Shown: positions 13,975 to 26,635 of the stretch, in pieces
Position numbering within the stretch: position 1 is the stretch's first letter
Layout: the number at the start of each line of letters is the position of its first letter
NCBI GenBank assembly: GCA_944470555.2
Contig: OX104128.1
Coordinates: 40,593,920 to 40,657,919, forward strand
Direction: 5' to 3'
Length of the DNA stretch: 64,000 bases
Source of the DNA: Heterobilharzia americana
Lineage: Eukaryota; Platyhelminthes; Trematoda; Strigeidida; Schistosomatidae
Program-made: the position numbers and the translations under genes
Notes under the pieces: generated by a model
What the model was told of the DNA's origin: nothing
Database searches by the model: none
What the model saw: the letters and a program-made list of their open reading frames with translations, nothing else

Positions 13975-14050
13975 GCAGGAACATCCTAGTGGCGAGTTTT
14001 GGATAGGATAAAACGCTCGTGCTGGATTCCACTGCTAGCTACTATCCACC
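13975..14050 (+). repeat. SM-alpha-type hammerhead repeat fragment
   Basis: Reads GGCGAGTTTTGGATAGGATAAAACGCTCGT, here in parts: GGCGAGTTTTGGATAGGA and AAACGCTCGTGCTGGATTCC, then ACTGCTAGCTACTATCCACC, the characteristic 3' end of schistosome SM-alpha repeats. The CTGACGA core is lost and GAAAC reads TAAAAC, so no active ribozyme. Confidence 0.65.
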
Positions 14051-15839
14051 ATAAATATCATAATAAAAATAGTTTACAGCTAGTAAGAGTAACCTGAGGT
14101 TTCTTTAAGAAGAGTGGTCTACAGACTGACTGAGATTACCAATTATTGATAACTTCTGCGGATTAGTTGTCTTCAAAATAAAAATTTGTGTGCAGGATTA
14201 TTCTGAAAATTGACTAATTGGTTTGCCATTTTCTTCAGTTAATAGTTTCTAAGGTCAAAATATCTAAGGTAGCTATTTTTAGCCCCACATGCTCCTTAAA
14301 ATATAAAATGGGAGTAAATGTGATTTCTTTACGTTCGTAATTCCAAATGTGACGTCAAAAACAAGATATTCATCGAAGAGGACTTTTTTTCCAACGAATT
14401 TGTGTTCAAGCTGCAAATTTACATAAACATAATATTTAAAGACTGTGAGGAAGATTTTACTTAAATAATGGGGGATTGAAATAATGATAATAATGATGTA
14501 GATTGTAGTAATAATGTTGCCAGTTGATGACGTAAAGGTCAAATGATAATAAAAAGGATTACGTAAGGTTTTTAAGTCATTTATAAGGTGCATATTGATT
14601 TAAAAGGGGGATGAAAACATGATCGAGTTAGTAAACAATCAATGGATTAGGTAGTATGAATAATTTAACTGGAGTAAATTGAAAACGTTTTGTTAAAAGT
14701 TGCGATTAGTAGGGAGATCAAATGAAATAACACCGGAAACAATTAAATATAAAAATAAAGTGATCATCACGACATATGAGAACAAAGATTAATCTGACAA
14801 AAAAAGTAGGGAGTGGGGTTTGAAAAACAAAAAAAGCAACGAAGCGCACCAAGACTAAAATAAGTTAAGGCCAAGACAGAGACAAAGACTATGTTTACTA
14901 CTTTTACACACAAGGGTTAGGCTTCGGTTCACGGATAACCAAGATCTCTGATGTTCTTGGAAGCTGAACAAGGAGGAAACGTGAGGTGTTTGAGCGAACT
15001 CGATAGACAACCTTGAAATCATTGTTTGGGTTGGTTAAATGGTTGGAATCAGTTAAATGCTGTTAGACAAACAGCTATAAAATTCGCTAAGGATTACCTT
15101 GAAGTAGATTTCCTATGGATACACCTTCTCATAGACTCATTACTGAGTTTCACAAGAAGGCAGTCACTGATTGTGATTGCTTGTTTAGGGTGAAGTTTAA
15201 TGCTGACTGGTATTTATTGAATGAATGTAGAGCACAACCTAGACTGATATCTCCATTTTAGACTTCAGATTTATCACTCATACACATGTATAATTATATG
15301 AGTGCACACTTGAACAGTAGCCTTCAGATTCCACGCTTGATAGCTGCTTAGTTTTTCGATAAGAAGAAAAGCTGGTAAGTTAACAGATGGCACATTGTAA
15401 CGTCAAATATGTGCAAAATACAACAGTTTGTACACAAGGACTCTGACTATTTCTCGGCCTTCTAAGATGACATATCCTACTGATTTTGTCTCTTCAACCA
15501 GTTCAGTATCTACACCTAGGTTCATGTATCTTTTCTCGAAACAGCATAGAAAGTGAAGTGACCAAATGAATAATGAGAAACATGCAAACAACATTAACGT
15601 GATAAGATACTTGAACTGGTTATGAATAGCAGCTGGTCTTCCTCAGAATCTTATGCTTCACTGATACATGAAAAATTGTAGGCAAAGACTGAACAGTGAC
15701 TGTAAGGAAGCCACTTTGTTCGGCAAAAATGCCACATTTATACATAGTTTTCATGGACATTAAAAACCATTAGCCCGAAAGTTAAATACCTATTGTGACT
15801 GGTCAACTATAGGGTAAACTGTACAGTAAGGTGTTTCCT

Positions 15840-16130
15840 AACTCCACAGTGACAAGACACTCAGGTTGAAATACAAAACTTCCATTTTAACGGCTGATGA
15901 CTTGATTTTCATCCAACCTGTTTCTAGTGAAAAACGACTGTTTGTGAAAGGCTTCGGCTATTTAGAACTACTTATGTGGATCTGGGTAACACCGGTGGAC
16001 ATATTTCTGATGTCCTTAACAAATTAAAATACACCACAAACAGATTAATGGAATGTTTACATTTCACACAGTTTAAACCCTTCGCTCAACAAGTGGAATT
16101 AAAACTGTATACCCAATTTAGAATAGAAGA
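15840..16130 (+). mobile_element. Non-LTR reverse transcriptase remnant
   Basis: One frame reads SILTADDLIFIQPVSSEKR (TADD at 15890-15901, resembling the RT motif C [YF]ADD). After a frameshift the plus strand reads TTYVDLGNTGGHISDVLNKL, then NRLMECL and QQVELKLYTQF up to a stop near 16128. The spacing fits the YLG...G.ISDEI...L...VKLxxY region that follows the RT in non-LTR elements. It is heavily decayed and no 3' end was found. A degenerate host exon is the main alternative. Confidence 0.45.
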
Positions 16131-17784
16131 CTGAACCTTCAGACAGAGCGATTGCTTATTGCAACTGAAATATTGATTGCAGAAATTGTGAACGATTTTG
16201 TGTGCATATAAAACCATCATCCTAAAGGTGAACCGGTGAATCTGCAGATTTTGTACACTATTTAGGAAACAATGCTTCAGTGAAATAACTATAATGTATT
16301 GTTGATTGGATAAACACTTCATGAACCAGTCTAGGCGGAATAAACACCCTTCCAACTTAACAATAACCAGACCATGGATGAATCCGGTAGAAACAAATCG
16401 TTTCTTTGTGTTAGAATCTCAGGATATATATTCATATACGCTGAATCAGGAGCCATCCAATTGAGAATAGTCAGGTACACTGGACTGAAATAACTATTCT
16501 GAATTCAGCAGTCTAAGTTTAAAATGTTAAAAAATGATGCAACCAGATAGAAGCAGGAGTTTTCAATTTATTTAAAAAAATTATTGTTGATGCTAAAACT
16601 TGTAAACCATTGAAATAAAGAATTCTAAGGAATCTTATTCAACTCCAAGATGTGTATATTTTTCTATTTAGGACTTTTCAGCTGGATGTACTTGCACTCC
16701 TAACCTGAGTGAAGTTGTTCCCCTTCGGGGCTTAAATCTTGTTCCCATATTAAAAGCATCAGATAAATTTTAGTCTATTTAAACAAACAGAGAACAGCGG
16801 GTTACTTCGTCAAGTGTGCAATCTATAAATGTTGGTAAAGAACACCAGATACACTTATATAGATAGTCTTAGTCTAAACAATCATCTTGCCGCCAGATAA
16901 ACTTTTTAGTTATTTATGAATGCCGTAAATTTATCAACTTCTAAGCTTCGTGAAAATTTTCTCAGTAACAATGTCTTACTGACTTAAATAACAACACCAC
17001 AAGTACAAGTCACACCGAATTTTTTAAAATTTATTTCTTTTTCTCGTTTACATAACTTTTTAATCTTTTGATTATAAAATTTAGAGTTGATTATATTTCA
17101 CTGAACATTGAATTCTTAGTTATCAGTAAAAAGCATTTGAGGAAAATGACATCTCTATGCTGTATTTATCCAAAAGAATTCTCTGCAAAAAAAATAATTG
17201 TAGTCACCGGAGTAAACAGTTCTGTTAAACCATTTGGTGTTAAGTACTACCATTGTGCACATACGAGTACTTTGATACACGCAAGTGATTACTGGTCTCT
17301 CCTGGACAATGAGGTCATTGATGAGATCCACGGATGAATGTAGGATTCAACGGATAAGATTTATTCATCAGAATGAGATTAGGGATTAATCAAAAAACTA
17401 TTCATATAATTAATTTAAATGATCAATAACTGTCAGCCTTGGCAGTAGAAAAAACTGACTTTTCCTATCTTTGATTACTTAACCGAACTATATTAGAAAC
17501 TGCATGTGACTTCATGTACTGAAGACTGAATGAGGACCGACAATACTACCTGGCCTCCTGAACTTTAGTAGCTATGGTGGGGTTTATATGCCTGATCCAC
17601 TTTTTAACAGTCAAATACCTAGATCAGTAAGCCATAGCTCTACCTTTCCACTATTAATCAACAGTGAGTTAATTAAAATACCATCCAGCAGAATAAAACA
17701 TCGGAAAATATCTAGCATGGCATCCTGTCTAGGTCACGTTACATCACGAACTGACAGGAGTATGAAATATGGGCAATTAGACTT

Positions 17785-17990
17785 CAATCCAGTGGCTCAG
17801 TGGCAACGTAGTGGCCACGAAATTTCTAGGTTGCGGATTTCAGACCTAGTGGGGTCATGGATATGAACAAGGGAGTAGTCCTTTACTGAGACGGAAAACC
17901 TGCCAGTGCTTCTAGGTTTTCAGCAGTTCTCCAAATGATCTGAGTCCATGATAAATAGCAACCTGAAATCAATTAATAACTCCTCACAAA
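17785..17990 (+). repeat. Hammerhead-type SINE fragment, second subtype
   Basis: Reads CAGTGGCTCAGTGGCAACG..., a B-box-like TTGCGGATTTCAGACC, a degraded core, then CCAGTGCTTCTAGGTTTTCAG, GAGTCCATGATAAAT and AACCTGAAATCAAT. The order matches 47350-47545. The ribozyme core is not intact. Confidence 0.6.
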
Positions 17991-18394
17991 CCTCCAAGCT
18001 GTATTTTCCACTTCAGTTTAATGTGGATTAGTTAATGAAGTTTTCAGTAGGTGAGAGAAATAATGTTACTCTACTATGAAAACTAAATTATCTAAAGATA
18101 GCTGTGTTATGATGTAGTTTGTAGACTAGCAATTCATTACACAAATGGAATCCAATGTGTTCCGGCTCTCAAGCGAAAATGAATGCAGTTATAGTTAAAA
18201 GAAGTATTGACATGACTTTGAGGCGGAAACTAATAACTCAAATTTAGCTAGTTTAGTCACTTGGAAGACTAATTTCTGTGGTACTCTATCCAACAAGCAA
18301 ACTTCAACTTCAGCACCGAATACACATGAGCAATGCATTTAAACAAAATATCATTTCTACATTGAACTAGCAATTTGTGGCTATTTGTCGATTT

Positions 18395-18520
18395 GAAAGT
18401 GGTTTTCACTGCAAACGACAACCACTTGGAGAACCAAATGAAACTTAAGAAGACTGGATAGATGTTTCGTCCTGGTTGGGAAATACCCGATGGTAGGTAT
18501 TAATGACCACATGAAAGATG
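18395..18520 (-). repeat. Hammerhead-type SINE fragment, minus strand
   Basis: On the minus strand TTTCCCAACCAGGACGAAAC is followed by ATCTATCCAGTCTTCTTAAG. This matches the stem II, GAAAC and CCAGTGCTTC part of the second hammerhead subtype. The CTGAGGA core strand is not recognisable. Confidence 0.5.
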
Positions 18521-19739
18521 GAGGGCATGACTGTTGCGTCTTAAAGCTAGCGCCTTTTCGATGTTTCTCCAAACGGCATCAGTCCACAATGAATATCAAC
18601 CTAAAATTTCGCAGAATCTTGAGTAGTTCCTACTTTTCCTTAATTAAAACATATTAGTCGCCTGTTGGTGTTCTTCATTACTTGAAAAAAAGGATTTATA
18701 GTCTGATTACTTGGAAATTTGACTCAAATATCATTACTCCTGGGACGTTCACCTGAATGTTTACAATACAGTCTACTTAACTTATCTGAGGCGGGTGCTT
18801 TGATACTCTTTGGGATTTTTGGTCCTCAGGTTACAAAAGATTATCGTTCAAGGCATGATCTTAAACATAAAGAGTATTGTGACGGCATCGAGACTTAGTC
18901 ATGATAATCCAGTACGCTGGAGAATTGATGAAGGTTTAATCATGTCGAATACCAAATTCCATTTCAGTGACTGTACAACATATGAGTCATATTTTGGAGG
19001 CCAAATGAGATAAAATAGTAGCTTGTAAAAGTGTTTCATATAACAATTCAACTTATATATTCCATTTTCGCATTTTTACATTTTGCTTTAGCAAACTTGT
19101 GGGCTTCTGCGCTAACCTGAAAACAATTCAATCTTTTAAGTAAAGTCACAAGAAGATTCATCCTTCTTCGAATGGATAACAGAGGGAAAAACCAAGGTCC
19201 ACTTTGGATAATGAACAGTGAATAAATTTAGTATTTGGCCATCAATGAAATCATGAGTACCCATTTCATTCTATTTAGGATTCTCCTGCTACATACATAC
19301 GCGTCCTTGTGAAGGATGTCACCATCACCGGAAGTCAAACCCTGTTCACATTGCTTCAAATGGTGGAGCGTTATCGAATAAGTTGTTGAACTATGTTAGC
19401 CACATGTTGTAAGATCAGTGTCGCTTTCGTTATTCGCGGCTTCGAATTCCAAGTGTGATTTGTACAAGGAGGTCATAGATCGACAGAAACACTATAATTT
19501 TCATCCCGCAAGTCGATTCAAGGCTAGGTCTATAGGTACTATGACCTAATATTTAACCCTTCGCCTACATACGATTAACTTAATTATCCTCTGAGAATGT
19601 TAGAGACGGATTGCTATAAGCCTAAAATATTCAACGTGAAGAGCATGTTTGACGTTGTAAACCTGTCCATTGTATCCGTTTTTGGCTATAGGTGAAGAGG
19701 GTCTTCTCCAACCTATGTTTATCAAAGTGACACACTTTA

Positions 19740-21440
19740 TCTTTTTCTGAAGCAATTAAGGTACACATTTTTTCACCTTCAGCTGCATGGCTCGATCACT
19801 CCTCCCTATGTTTACCTGACCATACACAAGAAAACTGGTAAACGAGGTGATATGTGATGTAATCATCTATGCAGTGCTTCGGTTTGTAGTGAAGCATGTG
19901 TTTTGCTTCTTATACAATAATTAGCTTAGCTGCAGATTTTAGCCTACCTCTAAAATTTGTACCATTCAACTCCCCTCTATTTGCTACAGTGATGTGGACA
20001 CTTTTATTGAGAACTGTGTATTGAGTTGGGTTTGGTGCTACCTGACTTCTGCAACGGTTTATGGACTTCAATGTATGTCTGTTTTCGATAAGTGTACTGG
20101 CCAGTAAAGAATAATCAACAAGGTGGTCTGGGAACAACCAACCAAGAACCTATCACTCAACAAATATGCAAGAGGAAGTGGAGATGGATTGGGCATGCAC
20201 TGAGAAGGCCGACTGGGGACATCACGCATCAGGCCCTCGAGTGGAATCCCCAGGGGAAACGACGAGTTGGACGTCGGTGCCGAGGGTGACATGGAGGAGG
20301 TCGTGCGAGGAGGAAATGCGAGCTTCTGGGCTGTCGTGGAACCAGGTTCAAAAGATCTCAGAGAACAGAGTTCACTGGAGACGTGCTATTGAAGCCCTAC
20401 GTTCCACTAGGAACCCAAGGGACTAATAATAATAATAATAATACTGGCCAGTAATTTGATACCTCCATCCATCTTAACTGATTTACCACTCCAGTAGATT
20501 TTGTTAAACAAGGATTTTTTCTAGACCTAGCTCGTACTGGAATGGGTAAAAATTATGAAAATTCAGGTGTTGTCCTGTCCATGTGAGCTTACTTTAGACT
20601 GTCTCATTCAACCATCTTCTGGTCGACTCAAAAGTACATCTGAGAATGACACATGATTACTATTCCTTTTCTCACAAGCCAGTTTAATATGACTTTGTAC
20701 GGTATTAAATCTTTTTAGTAGACAATCCATTAGCCTCACGCTTCTCACAAATCCCTGTGATGTCGTTGACTTACCTCTTGTAATGAGAAACTTAATAATA
20801 TCATCAGTCAGATTTTCGATAACTGACATATGAATGTCGGCTTGTTATATAATCCCAAGGGACTATTCATGGCTACATCGTCAACTTGTCGAAAGCATTC
20901 ACCTTCAAATGTGAAGTGAACTTTGTTGGAACACAGTAATAACAGTTCTTTCAGAAAAATTGGAATGATAGGGATTACGAAGTTTCTAGAAGGTATGTAG
21001 TCACACAGAATGTTGATAGTCTTGGTTAGTGGCACGTTAGTGAATAAAGAATTTACACCAAAATGGTACACATTATGTTTTGATATTCTGTGTTACTAAG
21101 ACAGGGAGCAAGTTGTAAAGTATCTTTCAATGAAAATCGACAGAATTCGGTTCAAACTGGATTTGATATTTTTGTCAGATATTTCACCAGTTTATTTATG
21201 GCAGAACAACACAGAAACAGTATAGAGCGTAATGGGATTATAAGCTTTATGAGTCTTAGGTAATCTATATAAGTTCGGAAATTCAGGCCACGTAAGCTTC
21301 AAATAATTGAATCCCCGTTTGCTAATAGCATTCATATTCAGATACTTCTCTAAACTGGCGGTTAATTTCATTCAGTCTGTAAGAAGAAATAATAGTTGTA
21401 TGCGCTTTATGAACTAAAAGTTGGACTGTGCGTCACATTC
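19740..21440 (-). mobile_element. Decayed Penelope-like element interrupted by an RTE insertion
   Basis: Minus-strand reading gives the PLE domain order in pieces: LPKTHKAYNP and KLVKYLTKISNPV near 21300-21180; NSLFTNVPL with IPIFLKELLLLCSNKVHFTF and RQVDDVAMNSPLG (motif B; Gly to Asn) at 21071-20808; VSFSDVLLSRPEDG near 20640-20608; then TLIENRHTLKSINRC and FRGRLKSAAKL at 20137-19910; then a degraded nuclease start (YHLVYQFSC) near 19830-19800. Stops and frameshifts are frequent. An RTE fragment sits at 20108-20441 with a 13-bp target-site duplication, so the PLE is older than that insertion. The start given is where homology fades. Confidence 0.8.
20108..20441 (+). mobile_element. Short RTE-clade 3' fragment inserted in a PLE
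   Basis: The plus strand reads ERTNQEPI.QQICKRKWRWIGHAL in broken frames, then RRPTGDITHQALEWNPQGKRR and WRRSCEEEMRASGLSWNQ, the typical C-terminus of this RTE family. It ends GGAACCCAAGGGAC plus (TAA)n. TACTGGCCAGTAA occurs perfectly at 20095-20107 and 20442-20454, a 13-bp target-site duplication. The copy is only 334 bp, a strong 5' truncation. Confidence 0.9.
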
Positions 21441-21444
21441 ACAT

Positions 21445-24400
21445 CTCCAAGCTCTTATGTCCAGGTTAGATTATAGGGTGACCTTAAAGGCCACCTTAGC
21501 AACTGATAAGACAACGGACTGCATTCCTGCATTTTATAGAGAAGTACTTTTTCATTTGAAATACCGAAGCTTAATAGGTCATTTCATCAGCTGCTAGGGT
21601 GGCTTTTAAAGTTACTCTAGGTTATGATTGTCTGACCAAATAGTTAAAAAAGGAAATCAGTATCTATGTGATTCTGGCAAAGTGTTTACTCTCTTTCATG
21701 TCAATGTTTCACAGTTCATGGTGTGATTAAAACCCAGGTCAATAATCTCACTCTGTAGTTAGGACTTATGAAAACTGTCCATGAAAGATTAAATCTACTG
21801 TCTACTCAAAAGTGCTTTAAGTAAAAGGAAGGATTTTCATACCTATAGTACAAAATAAAGACCTATAGATCAATGGATATTCAAAAGCCGTTTATTGCAT
21901 ATTGTTTATTTTAGAGGAATCATAATGAAGGTCCTCATAGACTGAGGTAGACGCAGCTGTAGACTTTAAGTGTCTAAAATAAAATAACCTAATTTTTCAG
22001 CATATTTTGATATTGAGCGCTTGTAGTAATGAGTGGTTGAATACAAGTTTTTTGATAATCTACCAAAATTCAGTTAAGAAAGTAATGCTACTAAAGTTAT
22101 GCTTATGAGGTTAAGGTACGTATAAAGCATAATTTCTACTTATATATTTATGTTTAACTCTGGAATTTTCTGCTGTTGTGAGGTTAAGAAACGGTCATAT
22201 GCACACGACGTCTAATAGAAACCTTCCCGACTCCTCAAAGCATATTATTTGGCTACGAATGTGATTTGTAGGTCAGATGAGAATAATAACTGTTTAAAGA
22301 TCTCTGAGGCTTGATTATTATTATTATTTTTCCCTTGGGTTCCTAGTGAAATATAGGACTTCAGTAGCACGCCTCCATTCCACTCTCTTCTCTGCAGTCC
22401 ACAAGCTTTCGTTTCTTCCTCACATAATCTCCTTCATGTCACCCTCGCCTTGGGCTCACAACTCGTCGTTTCCTATTTGCATTCTACTCAACAACCTGGC
22501 CTGGCGCATGATGTCTCGAATCGACCTTCTCAGTATAGACCCAATCCAATCTATCTCCACTTTCTGCTGCATATTTCTTGGGTGATAGGTTCTTAGTTAG
22601 TTCGTTGCCAACCGGAGTTCCTTCTTGCTTATTCTTTCTGAGTATCTGGTCCTCATTATCAAGCGTAGGCATCTGTTGTTTGTTGGAAATGCTTTTCATG
22701 ACACACCAAGTTTCTGAACCATATAGCAGCATTGACTTGATATTATTGTTGAAAATCTGGATCTTATTCTTTATGTTGAGTGCAGCCCGAGGTTCGATGT
22801 CTAGTTATAAACTTTCTACCATCCAACTAAATGATTTTGTCCGTTGTAACTTCTAACACTTTAATAATTAAAAATTTTTGATTGTGAGTCTGTTCTAGAT
22901 CGCGAATTTGAGGGGGTTTGTTGAATGCCATCTCAACTTATTTTAACGGGTGTTCACCATGAAATATCAAAGTGAATGTAATTTAGTCTTTAGTTTGTTT
23001 TCATTTCAAAAGTTATATCTGCGCTAAATTTGATAATTCGAAAGTATCAGTAATTATTAATGATCTTTAAATTGTGTTTCTTTTCAATTAAAAAATAATT
23101 TCATCTCTAAATCATTTGTTTATTTCATTGAGTAAATTTAGTTGAGCTAAGCTAAATTGATTGACCCATTATTAGCCGAAATCCGGAAGAGAAAAGTCGT
23201 ATAATACAAGTAACCCATGAAAAGAAGAAAATGAAAGGATGTAAAACAGCGTGTTTTACGAGTCTTCTGGAAAATTTATGAACAAAGAAGAAGAAGGAAA
23301 TATGATACCATAGATTATAGGACGTATTCGTTCTGAGCACCATATTTGTTATGTTGTAGCTCTGAAAGAATGCAAAATATTCTTCCATGGAAAGAAGAGA
23401 CATAGTAGACACAAAAAAATTGTATACTTTTTGGTAAAAGATCATTCACTTTCTCTCGATTTTACCTTTTATTATTTGTCTATGCGCTCGTTACTAATTG
23501 AATGACTTTAGTGTTACGGACTTAAATTTCTGTCCTTATGCATAAGTAATAGAAAAAATTTTTTGAATGCTGAGATACGATTGTAAATCAGTGGACAATT
23601 TCTTAGTCATATGAATCCTCGTTGTTTTTGGGTTACCAGGATGATTATACCTTCAATGGAGGCAATCAGTAATTTTATTTTATCTACTCATATAACTCAG
23701 CCACACTGTAACTTACTATTTCTTGTTTGAATCATCAAGCATTATTGTACCACTTTTCATTTAACCAATCATATGTTGCCTTATCACAGTATAGAATAAT
23801 AAGTGGTTTGTAGTGTAGAGTGAGTTAACGCACAGGTGAATGACAATGGCATGACCAAGAGAGTTACAGTGAAAATCATTTACTGCTACAAAATACTTAT
23901 CAAGCAGCCCACCATGCGATTTCATCATCATCGATGGCAAAATTAGGATCACTAGACGAGGACATCATCACCTTCATAAAGTGTCTAAATGATTATCAAT
24001 GAGCGCTAGCAGCCACATTGATTTTGTTTATTTAATGTTAGAGGATTCAGTCGATAAATAACTAAACATATATTGGTTTCAGCAAATTATCAATATCCAG
24101 TTATTTGTGCTTAACTTCTGATAAAGGTTACTTGCAATTATGATGGTCAGCTGTGAAGATTGAAGACTGCTGGTAGGATATACAGAACCTCAAAAAAATT
24201 AAGTAATAAAAGTATTTTCTGTCCCTTATTTACCTCCTGTGTTGTTGACCACTAAATTGTTTCATTTGTCTACTTATATTAAAAAGTTGATTTACACGAG
24301 GTAAAGGCTTTTATCAAAAATCAGTTGCATGGTAAGGTAACCAACATGTTAGTTGAGAAAAAATTATGAAATTTCATACATATATTCCCTTTCGTGAAAT

Positions 24401-24690
24401 TGAATAGAGAATGGAAAACGACTGGAGTAGAATAATATGGTAGCATTTCATTTTGTCGGTTTTTCATCAGCTGCTCACAATATAAAAAAACACAAATATC
24501 ATGTAACATAAGAATAGGAACATAAGTTTTTCAGTTATATGATGACAGCTCAGTATGTGATGAATACTACCTTAAAAATAAAATCCCTGATAACCCCGAA
24601 TACATGACTATAATAGTGCTTGTTAATAAAATTCTTTGAGATGGATAACCAGAAGTTCTAATAAAAACCTGTGTTCAGCCAATCGGAAGT
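21445..24690. other. No supported feature outside the RTE fragment
   Basis: Only the RTE fragment at 22316-22792 is recognised. Frames at 23152-23445 and 23761-23952 on the minus strand are unremarkable. Confidence 0.45.
22316..22792 (-). mobile_element. RTE-clade 3' fragment, minus strand
   Basis: The reverse strand has the same 3' end as the copies at 13 kb and 20 kb: GGAACCCAAGGG and (AAT)n at the left edge, and LLYGSETW...ISNKQQ and NELTKNLSPKKYAAESGDRLDW in the 22484-22732 frame. It extends to about 22790. Flanks CTGAGGCTTGAT (22304-22315) and CCGAGGTTCGAT (22787-22798) may be an old 12-bp target-site duplication with three mismatches, which is weak evidence. Confidence 0.8.
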
Positions 24691-24980
24691 AAAGCGGATG
24701 CCAAATGAAGGTCACGCTATATGGTAAATTGACGAAAGTAAGAAAATATGAGCCATTGATCTCCGATCTAGTGGTTGAAAGCACTTTAGTGCAGTCAATT
24801 TGACCCCTCTTTACGGAACAACATACTCCTTGGCAGGATACAAAGCCGATACCTCTAAATGTGTATACAAGTTTATGTGCATTCATGGCTGCAGTTTCAT
24901 TGAGAGGTGGGCGAAGACGGCATATCTTAGATTCTTTGAACAAATACAAAAACGCCGCTTCTTGTGCGACGGGTGTAGCT
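24690..24980 (+). mobile_element. Penelope-like GIY-YIG nuclease fragment
   Basis: The plus strand reads PLYGTTYS..., then SKCVYKFMCIHGCSFIERWAK and RFFEQIQKR. This matches the PLE nuclease start CVYKFxCxxGxxYIGRT...EHIPK, with the YIG Gly changed to Glu. The match stops near 24970, where a hammerhead-type repeat begins. Only the nuclease region is recognisable and its 5' limit is vague. The partial match makes this less certain than the other PLE copies. Confidence 0.55.
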
Positions 24981-25155
24981 GCTCGTGGCTCGGTGGTGTA
25001 GTAAATAACACTTAGGTGCTTGAAGCGACAGCTCCTGAGTCCGAATCCCGGTGGGAACAACATCACTCACTGGGAGGGAGATGCATCCAGATGATGAGTC
25101 CCGAATAGGACGAAATGCGCATCCCGCATTCCACTGCTAGCTACTATCCATCATT
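24981..25155 (+). repeat. SM-alpha-type hammerhead SINE, nearly full
   Basis: A pol III-like head (GCTCGGTGGTGTAG, then GAGTCCGAATCCCGGTGGG) is followed by ACATCACTCACTGG, ATGATGAGTCCCGAATAGGA and CGAAATGCGCATCC, then ACTGCTAGCTACTATCCATCATT. Stem II is GTCC/GGAC and stem III is the palindrome ATGCGCAT. C3 of the core is A, and stem I is weakened, so cleavage is doubtful. It truncates the PLE nuclease fragment to its left. Confidence 0.75.
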
Positions 25156-26635
25156 ACTGTAATTAGAACACAAGCAATATCGAAGCATCCACACAGGACT
25201 CCATATACGAATAGAGACAGATCAGTTCGGTATAATCAGTGACGTTATAATACAAGCAGTTATATTAAACAACTAAGATGCTTAAAATTTCTTCAAGATA
25301 ATCAATAAACAACACAATTCAAACCTTCTCGAATTCCTCTGAGGCTGCAGCAATCACGAGACTGAAACTGGAAATGTGTGTTCAAAAAGAAGCAGTGATA
25401 AGTCTTTTTTTGCCATAGTAACCTGATATTTTAAACTTCCCCTTATTTAATGACATCATATTTCGATTTATACTTTTTTCTGTTAATACATAATTCTGAT
25501 CATCATGCCAACTGAGTTCAACTCATTTCACTACAACATGATTTATCTGTTGCTCATCATCAAATAGTTGACTTGTTAATCTACTTCGGTAACTTTTTAT
25601 AATCGTTCATATTCATTACTCCAACTCCATGTTGAAACACTCGCGTGACTGAAACTTCGTAGTATGTCTTGTACACTTTATCTCAATGTTTGTATTCTTT
25701 GTTAAACCATGTCGTTCTCTGTCAACGAACTTGATGTAACTGAAAAATTGTCTGTTCTAATTCTTTTCTAATATGTTATTTTAGTATCTTTAAATTGTAA
25801 GCAGCTGACGAGAAAAGGGCAAAATAAAGTGGTATCATGTTATTTTGCTCCCGTCGCTGTTTAAAATTATGAAAATCCTACTAGCAAGATTTTCTGTTTG
25901 ACATAATTTGATCTACATGTTAAAGTTTCTCACTACGAAAAAAATATATATGTGATTTTTTAATTTCATAGGTAAGTATATTATATTCAGAAAAAAATAC
26001 TTATTTTTACCCACTTACGATACGTCACTGGCTCACTTTTCAGTTTGTCCTAAAGTTAGTTAGCAATACGTAACAGATAAGTGTACATGCATTATATAAA
26101 TGCGATAAATTCAAGTGGTTTACCTTCATAATATAGCTGTGATATTATACCTAAACTTCTATACAGGTCTACGCTAACTAGCTGTCAAATTTTTGTACAC
26201 AGAGAGTCGATAGTATAAAGTCATAGAAATAATCAAGCAGTCAAGCATAGAGATCTCAGAAACCCAATGGATACCTATGATTTAAGAATCCAGACGCTTG
26301 GAATAAAGATGCTGTTGTACAATACAATATAAACACTTTAAATAACGTAGAATCCCATTTAGTTATTGAAAAACAAAGGAAGGTCGCATGGAAGGTAACC
26401 ACCTTTTCGATGACTAGTTTTCTCAGCTATACAATCTTTCATGTAAAGTAAAATGACAAGATGTTCCAGGCAATTTTCCTGTCAAAGGTCAAACTTAGTC
26501 GATAAGCATATATGAGGAATGAACTGAGACTATATAACTCAAGATACTATCTCAGTAGTTATCTATAAAATTCTCTGAAGAAGAAAGTAAAATCATAAAA
26601 GAATAACGTAAACAGAGGTGTGGGCTATCTGATTA
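25156..26635. other. AT-rich stretch, no recognisable feature
   Basis: No frame over 60 codons starting with ATG and no familiar repeat seen between the hammerhead SINE and the outer PLE. Confidence 0.5.

Larger units (their letters stand above)
14060..19735. other. Sparse region with RT remnant and SINE fragments
   Basis: Outside the RT remnant (15840-16130) and the hammerhead-type fragments (17785-17990, 18395-18520) nothing is recognisable. An AAT-rich patch lies at 14483-14517. Frames such as 17068-17337 (89 codons) have no recognisable domain. Confidence 0.45.

Noticed and set aside
17068..17337. 89-codon plus-strand ORF
   Set aside because: No recognisable family and no supporting signal; likely a chance frame.
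24623..25066. 147-codon minus-strand ORF
   Set aside because: It is the reverse strand of the PLE nuclease fragment and the hammerhead SINE.
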